In this document: positions 45,645-57,200 of the stretch, piece by piece
How positions within the stretch are numbered: position 1 is the stretch's first letter
Layout: each line of letters opens with the position of its first letter
NCBI GenBank assembly: GCA_012845835.1
Contig: JABAKD010000027.1
Span: forward strand, 6,625,465-6,689,464
Direction of reading: 5' to 3'
Origin: Undaria pinnatifida
Lineage: Eukaryota; Sar; Phaeophyceae; Laminariales; Alariaceae
DNA length: 64,000 nt
Notes under the pieces: model-generated
What the model saw: the letters and a program-made list of their open reading frames with translations, nothing else
Database searches by the model: none
What the model was told of the DNA's origin: nothing
Translations under genes and position numbers: made by a program

Positions 45645-46034
45645 TGCTGGTGTTGGTGCTATGTTTGCCTACTGCTGTGGCGGTACTGTTGTGGCATGGG
45701 GAAAAGGGGAAAAATGAAAATATTGACGCGTCTTACCATGTTATCCGCCCGAGCGGAAACCCGGGGATGTTATACGGGTATCCCCTGGGCATACCCCTGG
45801 GACGTTTTTTTTCGTCCCCTGTTTATGATGCTGGTATGAATGTACGACTGCTGCTATGTTTGCCTACTGCTGTGGCGGTACTGTTGTGGCATGGGGAAAA
45901 GGGGAAAAATGAAAAAATTGACGCGTCTTACCATGTTATCCGCCCGAGCGGAAACCCGGGGATGTTATCCGAGTATCCCCTGGGCATACGCCGGGGACGT
46001 TTTTTTTCGTCCCCTGTTTATGATATGAATGTGA
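45645..46034 (+). repeat. Tandem duplication, period about 195 bp
   Basis: Two nearly identical copies (ATGTTTGCCTACTGCTGTGG, GGGGAAAAGGGGAAAAATGA, ACGCGTCTTACCATGTTATC, CGTTTTTTTTCGTCCCCTGT). Copy one has a 6-bp GCTGGT after TTTATGAT that copy two lacks. Confidence 0.9.
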
Positions 46035-46112
46035 AATCATACCTCTTTGTCCATTTCCAGCGTCCAAGTACCTGGTATGGTACCAAACGTGATACCACAG
46101 AAATATGTATGT

Positions 46113-46821
46113 GTAAAATTAATAGGTGGGGGACACAGAGTGCCCCCTGCAGGTCTGCCAATTGGGTAGGTCCTCGGAGAGTACTCACTTTCGTTCCTTC
46201 GTAGAGATGTAGCTTTATTCGTTTCCACCAGAGCCCGGGATAGCTTCTGAGATCGGAGGCGCGTGCCTCCGATCTAATTCCTAACTTCCCCGAATATAAA
46301 CCGCCAACCTTATCATACGAAACCCATCCAAATGATCTCAAATTCGGATACCTACAGGCCTTTCGAGGCCGTATCTTAACACTAGCCCACCCTGATGAGT
46401 CGCATATGCAGAAATATAGGAGATTCGGGGAAACTCCGGTTCTACGAACTAGACCATGAGTCGAAGATGCGGCTCCTCAAACCCCACTCCCACACCTCTA
46501 ACCGTCTGGCTATGGAGCCAGGAACACGCGACTCGACGCGTCGACGTCACTTGTGAAATTAATAGGTGGGGGACACAGAGTGCCCCCTGCAGGTCTGCCA
46601 ATTGGGTAGGTCCTCGGAGAGTACTCACTTTCGTTCCTTCGTAGAGATGTAGCTTTATTCGTTTCCACCAGAGCCCGGGATAGCTTCTGAGATCGGAGGC
46701 GCGTGCCTCCGATCTAATTCCTAACTTCCCCGAATATAAACCGCCAACCTTATCATACGAAACCCATCCAAATGATCTCAAATTCGGATACCTACAGGCC
46801 TTTCGAGGCCGTATCTTAACA
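46113..46821. mobile_element. TRIM-like element with 269-bp terminal direct repeats
   Basis: Two 269-bp direct repeats (46,113-46,381 and 46,553-46,821) surround a 171-bp unique core. I see a single difference between them (GTAAAATT against GTGAAATT at the start). The whole 709 bp is flanked by TATGT on both sides (46,108-46,112 and 46,822-46,826), a 5-bp target duplication. The outer termini are GTAAAATT and CTTAACA; on the minus strand the repeat begins TGTTAAG. Each repeat contains a perfect hairpin, GATCGGAGGC-GCGT-GCCTCCGATC. The core has no coding capacity and no convincing PBS; on the minus strand it holds an A-box-like TAGCCAGACGGTTAGAGG. Likely a very small non-autonomous LTR element. 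Confidence 0.75.
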
Positions 46822-47089
46822 TATGTAGCTTATATTTCGGTATGAGAAAAAACCGGGGATGGTAGCCGCCCATCCCCCTGTTAAATCACTTTAATTTTTT
46901 TTTTGTCCTCTCCTTGTGGTTTCAATACGTGATAATGCATCTTTGTCAATAGTCAGCGTCATATGGTGCCGCACGTGACATATGTAGCTTATATACTGGG
47001 ACAACCAAATGTAGCTAATATACTGGGACAGAGTGGTAGTCTATATATATTGTTTTTTATGTACATCCTGGACAATTCCTATGACAATG

Positions 47090-47345
47090 ATCTACTGCGA
47101 CCACAGTTAATTTACGAAGAAAGTTGTCTATCAAAGGGAATTGCCTAAATAACTGATTTGCGAAGTTGTCTACTAAATGGAACTGCCTGGGTATTTGATT
47201 TACAAAGTTGTCCATTAGATGGAATTTGCCTGGATGAATTGATTTACAAAATTGTCTATTATTAAATGGAATTGCCTGGATAATTGATTTACAAAGTTGT
47301 CTATATTAAATGGAATTGCCTGGATAATTGTCATCGCCAAATTGC
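47090..47345. repeat. Tandem array, about 45-50 bp unit
   Basis: Four to five copies of a unit built from ATTGATTTACAAAGTTGTCT, ATTAAATGGAATTGCCTGGA and TAA. AT-rich, non-coding. Confidence 0.8.
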
Positions 47346-47679
47346 TGCAGCAGACTACTGCGTGTGCAATAGAATGGGGTAGTAAATGACAATACACTAT
47401 GGGTTCAACAATCGAGTTCCGTGGGTAACTATTTATAGCAATTGCATCGACCATTGACATAAATTTTGGGGTGTATTTATATAAATTGTCTCAACAAAAT
47501 AGGGCCTGGTGGACGTCTTGTAGAAGAAATTGTCGGTGCAATAGAGCTCGACGCGCTTCGATTAAATGGAATTAAGGACACAGACAATCAATTGCAATAG
47601 GAAACTATTAATAGACTACTACTGGACTATTGTCTATTGTCCAGGGTGTGAATCTCTACGGCTGCTGCAAACGACCGAG

Positions 47680-48140
47680 GTCGTGTTGGGTAGGGTACTC
47701 TACCCGAGTACCCGCGGGTATGATTACCCGGGTATTTACCCTGTACCCATCTCGCGGGTAGGTTTGTACTACTCTCGTACCCGTACCCAAATCCCGGGTA
47801 AGTTTCAAATCTTGGGTAGGTTGGGTACTACTCTCCGTACCCTACCCAAAGTCGCGGGTAGGTTTGGTACTGCTCTCGGTACTACTCTACCCGAACAACC
47901 CGTAGGTACTCGGGTATCTAACCGGTACCCGCGGGTAGGTTTTGCACTACTCTCGTACCCGTACCCAAATACTGGGTAAGTTTACTCTCGGTGCTCTACC
48001 CAAATCTCGGGTAGGTTGGGTGCTACTCTCCGTACCCTACCCAAAGTCGCGGGTAAGTTTGGTACTACTCTTCTTGATACTCTACCCCACCCCGGGTATA
48101 TACCCGGGTATCTACCCGAGACCTTGGTATCTACCCTGGG
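47680..48140. repeat. Degenerate array, TACCCGGGTA type
   Basis: Repeated TACTCTCGTACC, GTACCCAAA and CGCGGGTAGGTT words with internal palindromes TACCCGGGTA. A larger period of about 250 bp is suggested by similar blocks near 47,760-47,860 and 47,935-48,060. No coding signal. Confidence 0.7.
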
Positions 48141-49161
48141 TACCCGGCACCATGAAGTATGAATTATTGGTGACTTCATACTACTGCGTGTGTGCGCGGG
48201 GCATTTTTGCGGGCCTTTTTCTGCGGCCCGCGATTGAGTACGCGGGTACTCCCTCCGCTACCCACTATACCCAGGGTTCCCGAGTAGCGCGACCAGGGGA
48301 GGTGGGGCAGTCATGAGCCACGAAGATTATGGTAGTTCAGCCACATATATCCATCCATGGCGCAGGTGCGTCCTCCTCACAAGATGCGACAGGACAAGAG
48401 GCAAATAGATGTAATCGAAGTTGAGACGGAAGAAGTAGGGCCTTGAATAAGGCTAAGTAAGGCTGTGCGTGTCGTCGAGCCTGCTAAGATCTTCGACGTG
48501 AGGGCTGCTGGATAGAGCAACGCCGTGCCGTAACTTGTGATCGACGCCATGGAGTCGCATGGACCAAATAAAACACGACAGTTGTATCTTATACTGCCCC
48601 AAACCAATTGCCACACACAGGTATACAGCAGTGCAGGGAGTGCCGAAAAAATGTTCTGGAAATTGTGTCGCGCGAATTTTGAAACGGATAGTGCAACTTT
48701 ACCAAACAGGCCCTCTCATGTGTTGGAGACTTGTAGCATGGTGGTAATGCTTCACGGCTTTTCATTCAGATTAACTCCATAAAAATTCAGAAGGCGGCGA
48801 ATCCGATGTTGGAGTCGGGCGAGAATAATACGCGAGTTGTGCTCCGAGTTGTGTGCGAGTATTTATACTTGTACAATTAGCAAGGGCGACGGCGCGGTAT
48901 TTATACTTGCACAATTAGCAAGGGCGACGGCGCGAGCAACGGCGCGAGCGTCGATGGCGGCCCACGACCACAAACTACTATCAGCCGCCCGACGAGGTCG
49001 ATCACCCGAGCGAGTGACGCACTGATCCAATAAGAAACCGAATAACCCAAAAAAAACGAACAACACCGAAAAAAAAGCTACTCAACCTACATCATTCATC
49101 ATCGCCATCATCATCATCACCACGATTCATCAGATTGATCCGCAACAACAAAAACAACAAC
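48141..49161. other. Intergenic; 39-bp duplication and CAT/CAA tracts
   Basis: A 39-bp tandem duplication (GTATTTATACTTG, ACAATTAGCAAGGGCGACGG) lies near 48,858-48,938. Short CAT repeats and the CAA-rich sequence into which the next element inserted lie at 49,085-49,161. No gene recognised. Confidence 0.5.
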
Positions 49162-49626
49162 TGTTACGGTTCCGTGACAATTTCAAGAGTTACTATGACA
49201 AAGGCGTTTTCGTGATAGTAGGGGCCGCGATATTTCCGTCCCCTCCCTGAGTCGGGTGTGGCTGCCCCACCCGGACACAACCATTCAATCAATCAATTCC
49301 TTGGGTTCACGTTCATAAACCCTTCGAATAAGCAATCAAGTTACCATTTATACACAACTTTCTTGGGAGGCTTTATATCTTGAGCACCTGCACAGGAGAC
49401 TTGCTCTCTTTCTCCGAGGAACGTACAAGCGCCTTCTGAACTCGGTTGTATCGGTCCTTCGGAGGTCAGTCATTATGAATATCTGAGGCATCGTAAAGAC
49501 ATAGCCCACATGGGGACCCTGCGATGCTAGTAGGCTAGATATCCTCGTCCGCTTCGCCTTGATAGATATCCTCGTCTGTCTCACCCTGACTCCAGACCTC
49601 ACTGAACTAGGACACGATTCGTGACA
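49162..49626 (+). repeat. 5' LTR of the non-coding element
   Basis: 465 bp, TG..CA termini. It contains a duplicated TAGATATCCTCGTC(C/T) word near the end and a CCACCCGGACACAACCATTC segment shared with the 3' LTR. Confidence 0.9.
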
Positions 49627-49660
49627 TGGTGTCCAATCCGAGAATCGAACTCGGGTTTCC
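49627..49660 (+). other. Primer-binding site extended through the T-arm
   Basis: Read on the minus strand: CCA, discriminator A, acceptor strand ATTGGAC, T-arm CCGAG-TTCGATT-CTCGG, preceded by GGAAAC. tRNA complementarity covers at least 29-34 nt, beyond the usual 18-nt PBS. Confidence 0.75.
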
Positions 49661-52600
49661 ACAGTTCGTCGCACCCACGCCTACAATGGGAGGGTCTGCG
49701 CCTAGTCGAGCCGTGTTGTTGTCTCCTACGTTGAGGGAGACAGCGGCTAATCTCCTCTGGGTCTGTGCCTTCCCGCGCCGTAATGCTATCTTACTACTGC
49801 TGTACGTTCACATATCTGTGTCTGTCAATTCTTCATGCTCGCCCACGCCTGCAATGGGAGGGTCTGCGCCTGGTCGAGCCGTGTTGTTGTCTCCTACCTG
49901 GTATGTTGAGGGAGACAACAACTAGTCTCCTCTGGGTCTGCGCCTTCCCGCGCCGTAATACTATACTACTACTGTTGTATGTTTACATGCCCCACTTCTC
50001 ATTGCTGTTATATAGCTTCAACTGACTGCTGAGTATCCAAGTATTTAAAACAAGGACGATAGAGTGTGGTGGGTCTGTACCCGTCATGGATGCATGTGGG
50101 TCCGCGCCCAGGATGGATAGGTCTGTGCCTTTTGGGACCGTGTTTGCTGTCTACTGCCTGATATGCAATAGACGGAGACAGCAACCAGGCTCCATGAGAT
50201 CTTTACCCGTCGTGCAATACTGAACTGCTGTGCTGACATGCTCCGCGTCTTGGCACTCTAAGAAGAGCTATTGTACTCAATGATTTTTTGAACTGCTGTT
50301 TGTGCTGACATGCTCCTCCTCTTCTCACTTTAGGAGCAGTTTCACTCAATTAATTTAATTTAATTGTTGGCGTTGTGGCACGCTGAGCTTACTGCAGCTT
50401 GCTATCATTGTTGTTTTGCTCGATATGTTCTCTGGCAGATTAATTCGAGTACCGGGTACACATGACTGAATACTGAGCACGGTTTTCTTGTGATGTTTTC
50501 ACTTGCTCTCCCGCTTATATCGAGGTTGATGTTCCCCTGGTTTTGCTCTATTTCGTTCGTTATCAAACCGGCGATATTTGCTCCCGAGCAAACACGCGAG
50601 CAAACACACGTTTGCCCATGATCAAACGCACGTTTACCCATGAGTGAGCACCATGATCACACACTTTTGTCCGTGATTAAACCCAACTCCACGTTTGCTC
50701 GTGATCAAGCTGGAGGTGGTCGCTCTTGATCAATAAAAAAATGACGTTGTCAATTAATTTGTTTACGCTATGCATGCCTACCTTCATCTGTCATTTCATT
50801 TTGCCGGAAAGGGTTCCACTGTTGTTACTGTTGCCTCGTCGGGTTGTTGCTGCGGTTGTGGCTACCACGACATCGTTTCTGTGTGCAGTGGTTGCTGAAC
50901 CGCCCTCCTGTTTTCCCATCCCTTTCTTTGTTCCTTTTCCCCATTATTTTGTGTTCTGTTTTGGATGCAGGCGATGATTGCGGTGTGGACTTCGCTGTCG
51001 TCAGACACAGCAAGCAGTGACCACATAGTTGGCTCTCTCTAGGATGAGGCAACGACACGGATACTAGAGCCGTTTGATGATGTAGCTTGTTCTTTTTTAT
51101 TGAACCGGATGTCATGTGCGCACACATAGTTTCGTTCCTTCGTATATATTGAAAGGCTAGCATGCTCCGCTGTGTTTGTCAACTTCCTGCCGTTTGCACT
51201 CATCTATCAAGCAATGTATTATTCTACTGCTAGGCCGCTGTTTTCTAGTGTTGTTGTTGTCTGACCGACTCCGCCTGTCTCTACTGCTGGTTGTTTTGTT
51301 TCGCATGTCCTTCTCAATTAAACAGAATAGCATGATTGCGCACATACTTTTGCGCTCCTTGGTTTGTACAAAGACTCGCATACTGCGCTATATTCCTCAG
51401 CAGCTAGCTGTCGTTCACTCATTCCTCGTGCTGCTTCTCTCTGCTGTTCTGCTGTTGCTTTCTGCCGCGGTTGCTGCCTTGCCATGGGACGTGCACTTGT
51501 TTTTCTTTTCGTTTTTCTTGTTTCGTGCTTGTGCTGCTTCTGTTCGATATGATATGTTTATTTGGCAGGAGGGGGAATGTCTTTTAAAGATGGCTCCGCA
51601 CTCATTGCTGAGACCTTTGTTGCTGTCTCCAATTCTAAACCAACGGCAACCCGGCCCCTGTTCGGCTGCGTGGGCTCATCATTATTTACCGCCGTCCCGT
51701 TAACGTCCGTGCCCACAATTGTTACAATTGTTCCTCTGTTCCTTTCTTTCCATGAATTTTCAACTCGTGAAGGGGGGGCGGTGCCGCCTTCGTCAGAAGC
51801 CTGCCACGGCACGCAATCACCCGACACCAAACGACGGGTACCAAGCCTGCATCTCTAACGCGAAGGCGATGGAAGGACGCCCATCAAGACCAGCCTTTCC
51901 AGCACGCCGTTCCCTTCCCCGCGCGCCGTTCCCTCGCGTCGAACCTTAGCTTGTGCGTACTCTCCCGTTCCAAACCCCTGTCCGCGCGCTGTTCCCTCGC
52001 CCCAAAGCTTTGCCCGCGCGATGCTCCTTCGTTTCGAAGCCTTTCCCGTGCACCGATCGCTCGCTCTGAAGTCTGGCCGTGCGCTGTTCCGCCGTTCCTC
52101 CGCTCCGAACCCTTGCCCGTGCGCTGTTACGCGTTTCCTTCGCTCCGAGCCCTTGCCCGTGCCTCCTTCTCGTCGCGACGCCTCGTCTCTGTCCGCCAAA
52201 TAGGTGTCTTCGCCATGTGTAAGGACCTGGGTTACTTGTTCAGACTGCAAGAGTCACGGGCCGGACTACAACACCGGCTACTGGCGACTGCGCTAGAGCG
52301 ACCATAACTGGGTCCGCCGACAAGGCGAAGAGTTCTTACCCTGTTTCTGCTTCTCGTATTAGTTGTTCAGTTACACTTTGACAACGAGTCCTGTTGAGAA
52401 GTTGTTGGGGGAAGAATGGTGCATCCAGTTGGTAGCAGCTGTTCGATTTGGAGTGGGGTAGTTCTGTCGAAAAATGTTATGATGCTGTCTTGCGATAGCG
52501 GGGTGAATGTTATGTGTGGGTATCTGTATATCTAGGAAATGACTCTGGTGTGCGAGGCGTATGTTCACGTGTTTGGTCATAGTAATGTGTCTTCTTGGCC

Positions 52601-53601
52601 GGTCTTAGTTTACCAGTCTGAATTCTTCAAATTTTTGGTGTTGGTTTTGGCTATTTTGTTTTGTTTCGTTTTTATATTTCGATAGCCGTGTTGGCTGCTA
52701 TGTTTTGTTTTGTGTTGGTTGTTGTTGGCCGTGTTATTTCGTTTTGCTTTTTGCCTTTTTCGACTCAGTTATTTCTTTGGAGGCGCAGCTGTTGCTACAA
52801 CCTTTTTGCGATCGTAAGGACTTCGTTTCGGAGTTACGAATGGGATTTCATCGCGTTTTTTGGCTCGTTGTATGGGTTTCCCCTGGGCATCTGCGTTGAT
52901 TATATTTCACAGCTCATGGGGGGTATGCCCTGTTTATAGGATCGACACTGCTTTGTGAAGGGTCGGATAGGCTGTTGGTACAGTCTCTCGAGCAGTGACG
53001 GGGTCGTGTTTACTAGTTGGGTATGAGTTGAATTTGAATGGACTATTAAGTGGTTGTTTGGTGAGGGCTACATACTTATCCTCGACCTTGGGCCGTTTAT
53101 TTTTCTTGAGGTTTATTGTGTCAGATTCTTCCTTTTCGTGCTTTGATACCTGGCATCGGAGTTCCGCTTTTGCCAAAGGTTTAGGATTTCTTTGCTCGTC
53201 GTGCTTTTTTTCTTTTTGCGATATGTTATTGAGCTACCGACGTTGCACTTTGGTGGAGAATTATATTGTATGTGGGCAGACTCGAAAAGGAGTAGTAGAC
53301 GAGTCAGTTCCGTGCAGTTGCGTGCTACTTTCGTGCACGTCAATTTCGTTCACATACAGACTTTTAGCCATTGAATAGTGGCCAGGCGATCAAATACGCA
53401 GTGAAAAGGCAGGGGTGAGGGTTTTTATCGAGGATTTCCCTCTTATAGCCGCTGTAATTTCGGCCCCTGTGTTTTCGGTTTGTTAGTCTATCCTCGAGGT
53501 CATTATTTCTGTCAAGAGCTTTGCGACTCTGTACCCTTGGTTATGCAGTCACAGGATTGCTATAGCATATTGGTCTTGTCATCGCATTATGCTAGGGGGG
53601 A
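49627..53601. other. Interior of the LTR element, non-coding
   Basis: Frames up to about 175 codons exist but lack any family motif and are hydrophobic or low complexity. Around 50,560-50,720 a unit with CACGTTT(G/A)C(C/T)C(A/G)TGA(T/G) and ATCAA recurs. Probably untranslated RNA. Confidence 0.6.
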
Positions 53602-54070
53602 TGTTACGGTTCCGTGACAACTTCAAGAGTTACTATGACAAAGGCGTTTTCGTGATAGTAGGGGCCGCGATATTTCCGTCCCCTCCCTAAGTCGGGTGTG
53701 GCTGCCCCACCCGGACACAACCATTCAATCAATCAATTTCTTGGGTTCACGGTCATAAACCCTTCGAATAAGCAATCAAGTTACCATTTACACACTACTT
53801 TCTTGGGAGGCTTCATATCTTGACCACCTTCACAGACAGGGGACTTGCTCTCTTTCTCCGAGGAACGTACAAGCGCCTTCTGAACTCGGTCGTATCGGTC
53901 CTTCGGAGGTCAGTCATTATGAATATCTGAGGCGTCGTACAGACATAGCCCACATGAGGATCCTGCGATGCTAGTAGGCTAGATATCCTCGTCTGCTTCG
54001 CCTTGATAGATATCCTCGTCTGTCTCACCCTGACTCCAGACCTCACTGCACTAGGACACGATTCGTGACA
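53602..54070 (+). repeat. 3' LTR of the non-coding element
   Basis: 469 bp, preceded by AGGGGGGA. About 96% identical to the 5' LTR by eye. Confidence 0.9.
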
Positions 54071-54119
54071 CAACAACAACAACAACAACAACAACAAGAA
54101 CAAGAACAACAACAACAAT

Positions 54120-54157
<38 letters not shown>

Positions 54158-54174
54158 CCACAACAACAACAACG

Positions 54175-54262
<88 letters not shown>

Positions 54263-54297
54263 CCACAACAACAACAACCACAACAACAACAACAACA

Positions 54298-54338
<41 letters not shown>

Positions 54339-54341
54339 ACC
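54071..54341. repeat. CAA and CGA microsatellite
   Basis: (CAA)n with AAG, CCA and CGA interruptions for about 230 bases followed by (CGA)n for about 40. Gives long poly-Val/Leu frames on the minus strand that are not genes. Confidence 0.97.
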
Positions 54342-54499
54342 AACATTACTATCATATTTCCAGCGTAATGTATACAGGTATATACCTCGTACTATACGAC
54401 AACGAAACAGTGCAGAAGGCTGTGGTTCGCGTGAAAAAAAAAAAGGTATTCCCCGACGAATGTCCACGCCATTTTTTCGATTCAGGCCGTGAAATTTTG

Positions 54500-55557
54500 C
54501 AGGGTTCAGGTCGGGATAAATCCCGACGTTAAAATCCCACCCTCTAGTAGGCGGGATCCGGGATACCGGCATATCCCGGTATATTTAGGTGGTCCCGGAT
54601 ATCGCCGAAGGCGGTACCGGCAAAAAACGCAGTCTCGGTAACCGTTTAAAATATCCCGACAAATGGCACTAGGGCCCGGATGAACCCACGTGATTTTCGA
54701 GTCCCGGATACCGCCCAAAGGGTACCGGCATATTGCAATCCCGACAAAAAAGTACCGGTTCATTTTAGAGTACCGGATACCGCCCAAAAAGTACCGGCAT
54801 ATTGAAATCCCGGCAAAAAAGTACCGGTACAATGGATTGCCGGGATTTCGTGCACTTCTTCACTGGCTGAGTGGTCTGGGAGATGATATGTAACTCTATA
54901 AGATCTAAGTGCGGGTTCGTTTCCTTCCAAACAGGTTTTTTTTTGTTCTTTCGAGTGTTTTTTTTCCATTCTGCAGAAGTTTTTTTTTTCGGTGCTGTGA
55001 GGTTCATTTGTTTTATTTTTTTTGGTTCGGGGCGGGTTCCTTTTCAGCAAACCATTTTTTATTGGGTGGACGGCAGCCGTGCAGACCAACACCAGCCACC
55101 TGCCCACACCTCCTAGCGTGTGCCTTCTAGCAGAACAGTGAGCGCTTCGGATGGGAACCCCAGTGCTGAGAGTAGTGTAGGGGCCGCGTCGGCCGAGGTG
55201 TCTGTGCCTCGTTCGGGCGCAACCGTCCCCCTCTGATGACCTGGCGAAGCCAACCGTTCTATCTACCGGTTAGGCTAGCCAGCTGGTTTACTTAATTCGC
55301 ATCAATTTCCGGCATATTGCATTCCCGGCGAAAAAGTACCGGCACATTTTGCTGTACCGGGTACCGCCGAAGGCAGTCCCGGCATGTTGCGTTCCCGGCG
55401 AAAATGTACCAGCATACTGTATTTAGATTGTCCCGGATACCGCGAAGGCGGTACCGGCAAAAAACTTAGTCCCGGCAACCCGGCAAAAGTATCCCGGCGC
55501 ATTGCATTCCCATCCCGTTGTGACCCGACAATAAAACCCGTCCCGACCTGAACCCTG
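54500..55557. mobile_element. Non-autonomous hAT element, 1,058 bp
   Basis: Begins CAGGGTTCAGGTCGGGA (54,500-54,516) and ends with its exact reverse complement (55,541-55,557), a 17-bp perfect TIR with the hAT-type CAGGG start. It is flanked by the 8-bp direct repeat AAATTTTG (54,492-54,499 and 55,558-55,565). Both ends carry degenerate arrays of CCCGGATACCGCC(G/C)AA, GGTACCGGCA and AAAAAGTACCGG. The centre (54,850-55,310) has T-rich non-coding sequence. The TIR and array motif differ entirely from the hAT element at 1301-3573, but the architecture is the same. Confidence 0.92.
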
Positions 55558-55703
55558 AAATTTTGCACGTCTTCTATGTTTCAATGCGAAGAGCTCACCT
55601 GTCGTTTTTTTTTTGTCTGATTTTTCATCAGTCAAGATTTTTTGGAAAATGTGGCCCACCTTAGCCCAAAATTTTCAGCGAAAAAAAAAAAAAAAAAAGG
55701 AAG

Positions 55704-56720
55704 TCAGGCCTCAGGATGGGCATGTAGAACACGCGTCAAAAATTCAGGGTCTATCATAATACCTCTCAAAAACGTCGTGGAAAGACACGCCATTTCCTTC
55801 AAATTGCTTTGTTTTAGTGTAGGCTCCAGTTTTTTCGCCAGGTTCTGCTTCATGTTGAACACAGGCAGGTCAGATCTTCGTTTGTTGCGCGATAATTTCG
55901 CCTTGAACTTGGAGTACCTCCAACCGGTCCGTGCAAAATGCGGCCGCATTTTTTTTTCTCGCCTCCACTTGGAAAAAGCCTGAAGAACATGAAGGCCTGT
56001 CGTTGGTCGATACGAGTTGTGCTCCTAAAGACAGCCCGAGGGCGTTAAAATAAGAACTGGTCATGTCACCCTCCTCCACTATTCATGGGGGGCAGTATGA
56101 TAATACCAAATATTCACTCTTTGACTGGATATTGCGAGCGACATTCGCAGAGGAGAGAATTAGGGGTTTTTACGTGAATGTCGTAGTGTTCCACTAGGTA
56201 TCTGCTATTTGCATGATGAGCTATAGACAAACTGTCTATCTCTGCGGAAAAGTTGCTTCTCTGCTGATATCTTGAAGTCTGATTTCCATTATTTCATTTG
56301 TTGTGCGATTGGAATCATTAGAGTGTGCAGGAAGGCTGACGCGGGACCCAGGATTCGGCACGTACGTATAATCGCATAGTAGTATAATGAACCACGCGAT
56401 CTACGGGGCATGCAGGAGACATAACAAGGGTAGCATCCTGTCTTACCCTACGCGTCCCGCGCCGATTGGTTTAGAATAGGTAGCTGCACACCGTCGCAGA
56501 TAGATTAGAATGGTTCTGAGGAGAACACGAGGACTCGATGTGATTGATTGTATTGTGAGTTTGTACTTACTCCCACTTCAAGTATGCAAGGAGTCACACA
56601 CGTGGCCTTGTATGAGCGGCCGACGTAGGCAGCTAGCAGCTTGCACTCAGGGTTGCCGTTTGGCATGAAGCTTGGATACCTTGCCAGTACGAGAGCAGGT
56701 ATTTGGACCTTGGCCAGAGC
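55704..56720 (-). CDS. Two exons of an unrecognised gene
   Basis: Minus-strand exon from about 56,720 to 56,571 encodes ARYPSFMPNGNPECKLLAAY, VGRSYKATCVTPCILEVG and ends at a strong GTAAGT donor in phase 0. After TGTTCTTCAG a phase-0 exon 55,979-55,704 encodes a basic helical segment (WRREKKMRPHFARTGWRYSK, NMKQNLAKKLEPTLKQ) ending HAHPEA and TGA. The 5' border is unclear because upstream sequence is purine-rich on this strand; an internal ATG at MPNGNPECK is an alternative start. The second exon has open alternative frames as well, so its frame rests on the phase match. No family recognised. Confidence 0.4.
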
Positions 56721-57200
56721 CAAGCTTCCACCCCCCCCTCCCTCCTCTCCCCTCCCCTCTCGATCACTCTTGTGTCCTGACCTAAATCAGCAAGCCTTCA
56801 TCGATAACAAAACGAGAATCTACTATTTACCTGGGTTTTGTACTGTTGCCAGCTGTGGTCTCGCGATAGAAACATCTGTCCCTTCTGAGGATCATATCGA
56901 CAAGGATCCCGCAAGACACACCTTCATAACTGGCGCCGTCGGCAGTTCTTGTCTTCTTCGCGAGGTGACCACCAGCCAGCTACCCGTTCAACCCAGCTCG
57001 TTCTTCGCTCCTTCGTGTGAGAATCCTTGCGTTATACCTCAGCCAATTTTTTTTTCGTAGTGCTTTTAGAGTGCGTTGCTTTTGCCTGGGTTGGCTCCCT
57101 TATTCAAGCGATTGGTTTGAGGTGTGGGCAGGAGGGGGCGGGCACACTGAGCCCTTTCACGACGCTCTTCTCAGCGTCCCCCCTCGATGCGCGACACTGC

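Larger units (their letters stand above)
49162..54070 (+). mobile_element. Non-coding LTR retrotransposon (LARD-like)
   Basis: LTRs 49,162-49,626 and 53,602-54,070 both begin TGTTACGGTT and end ATTCGTGACA. Directly after the 5' LTR comes a PBS starting TGGTGTCCAAT; directly before the 3' LTR is a polypurine tract AGGGGGGA. The LTRs differ by about 17 substitutions and one small indel, so the insertion is not very young. The 3.98-kb interior has no Gag, protease, RT or integrase motif in any frame, and includes a duplicated block (49,670-49,800 and 49,845-49,980). The size fits a large non-autonomous LTR element mobilised in trans. It sits in a CAA microsatellite, which blurs the target duplication. 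Confidence 0.88.

Noticed and set aside
46382-46552. A tRNA gene in the core of the TRIM-like element
   Set aside because: The A-box-like word fits, but the putative T-loop reads TTCGTAG and neither T-stem nor acceptor stem pairs.
47640-48140. A third array-bearing hAT element around the TACCCGGGTA array
   Set aside because: A CAGGGTGTG occurs at the left, but no matching right end or 8-bp duplication was found.
48377-48782. IS630/Tc1-like transposase remnant
   Set aside because: A few words looked suggestive, but no D-D-E spacing or terminal repeats could be supported.
53813-54572. Long poly-Leu and poly-Val reading frames of 170-180 codons on the minus strand
   Set aside because: They are translations of the CAA/CGA microsatellite running into the LTR and have no independent coding evidence.
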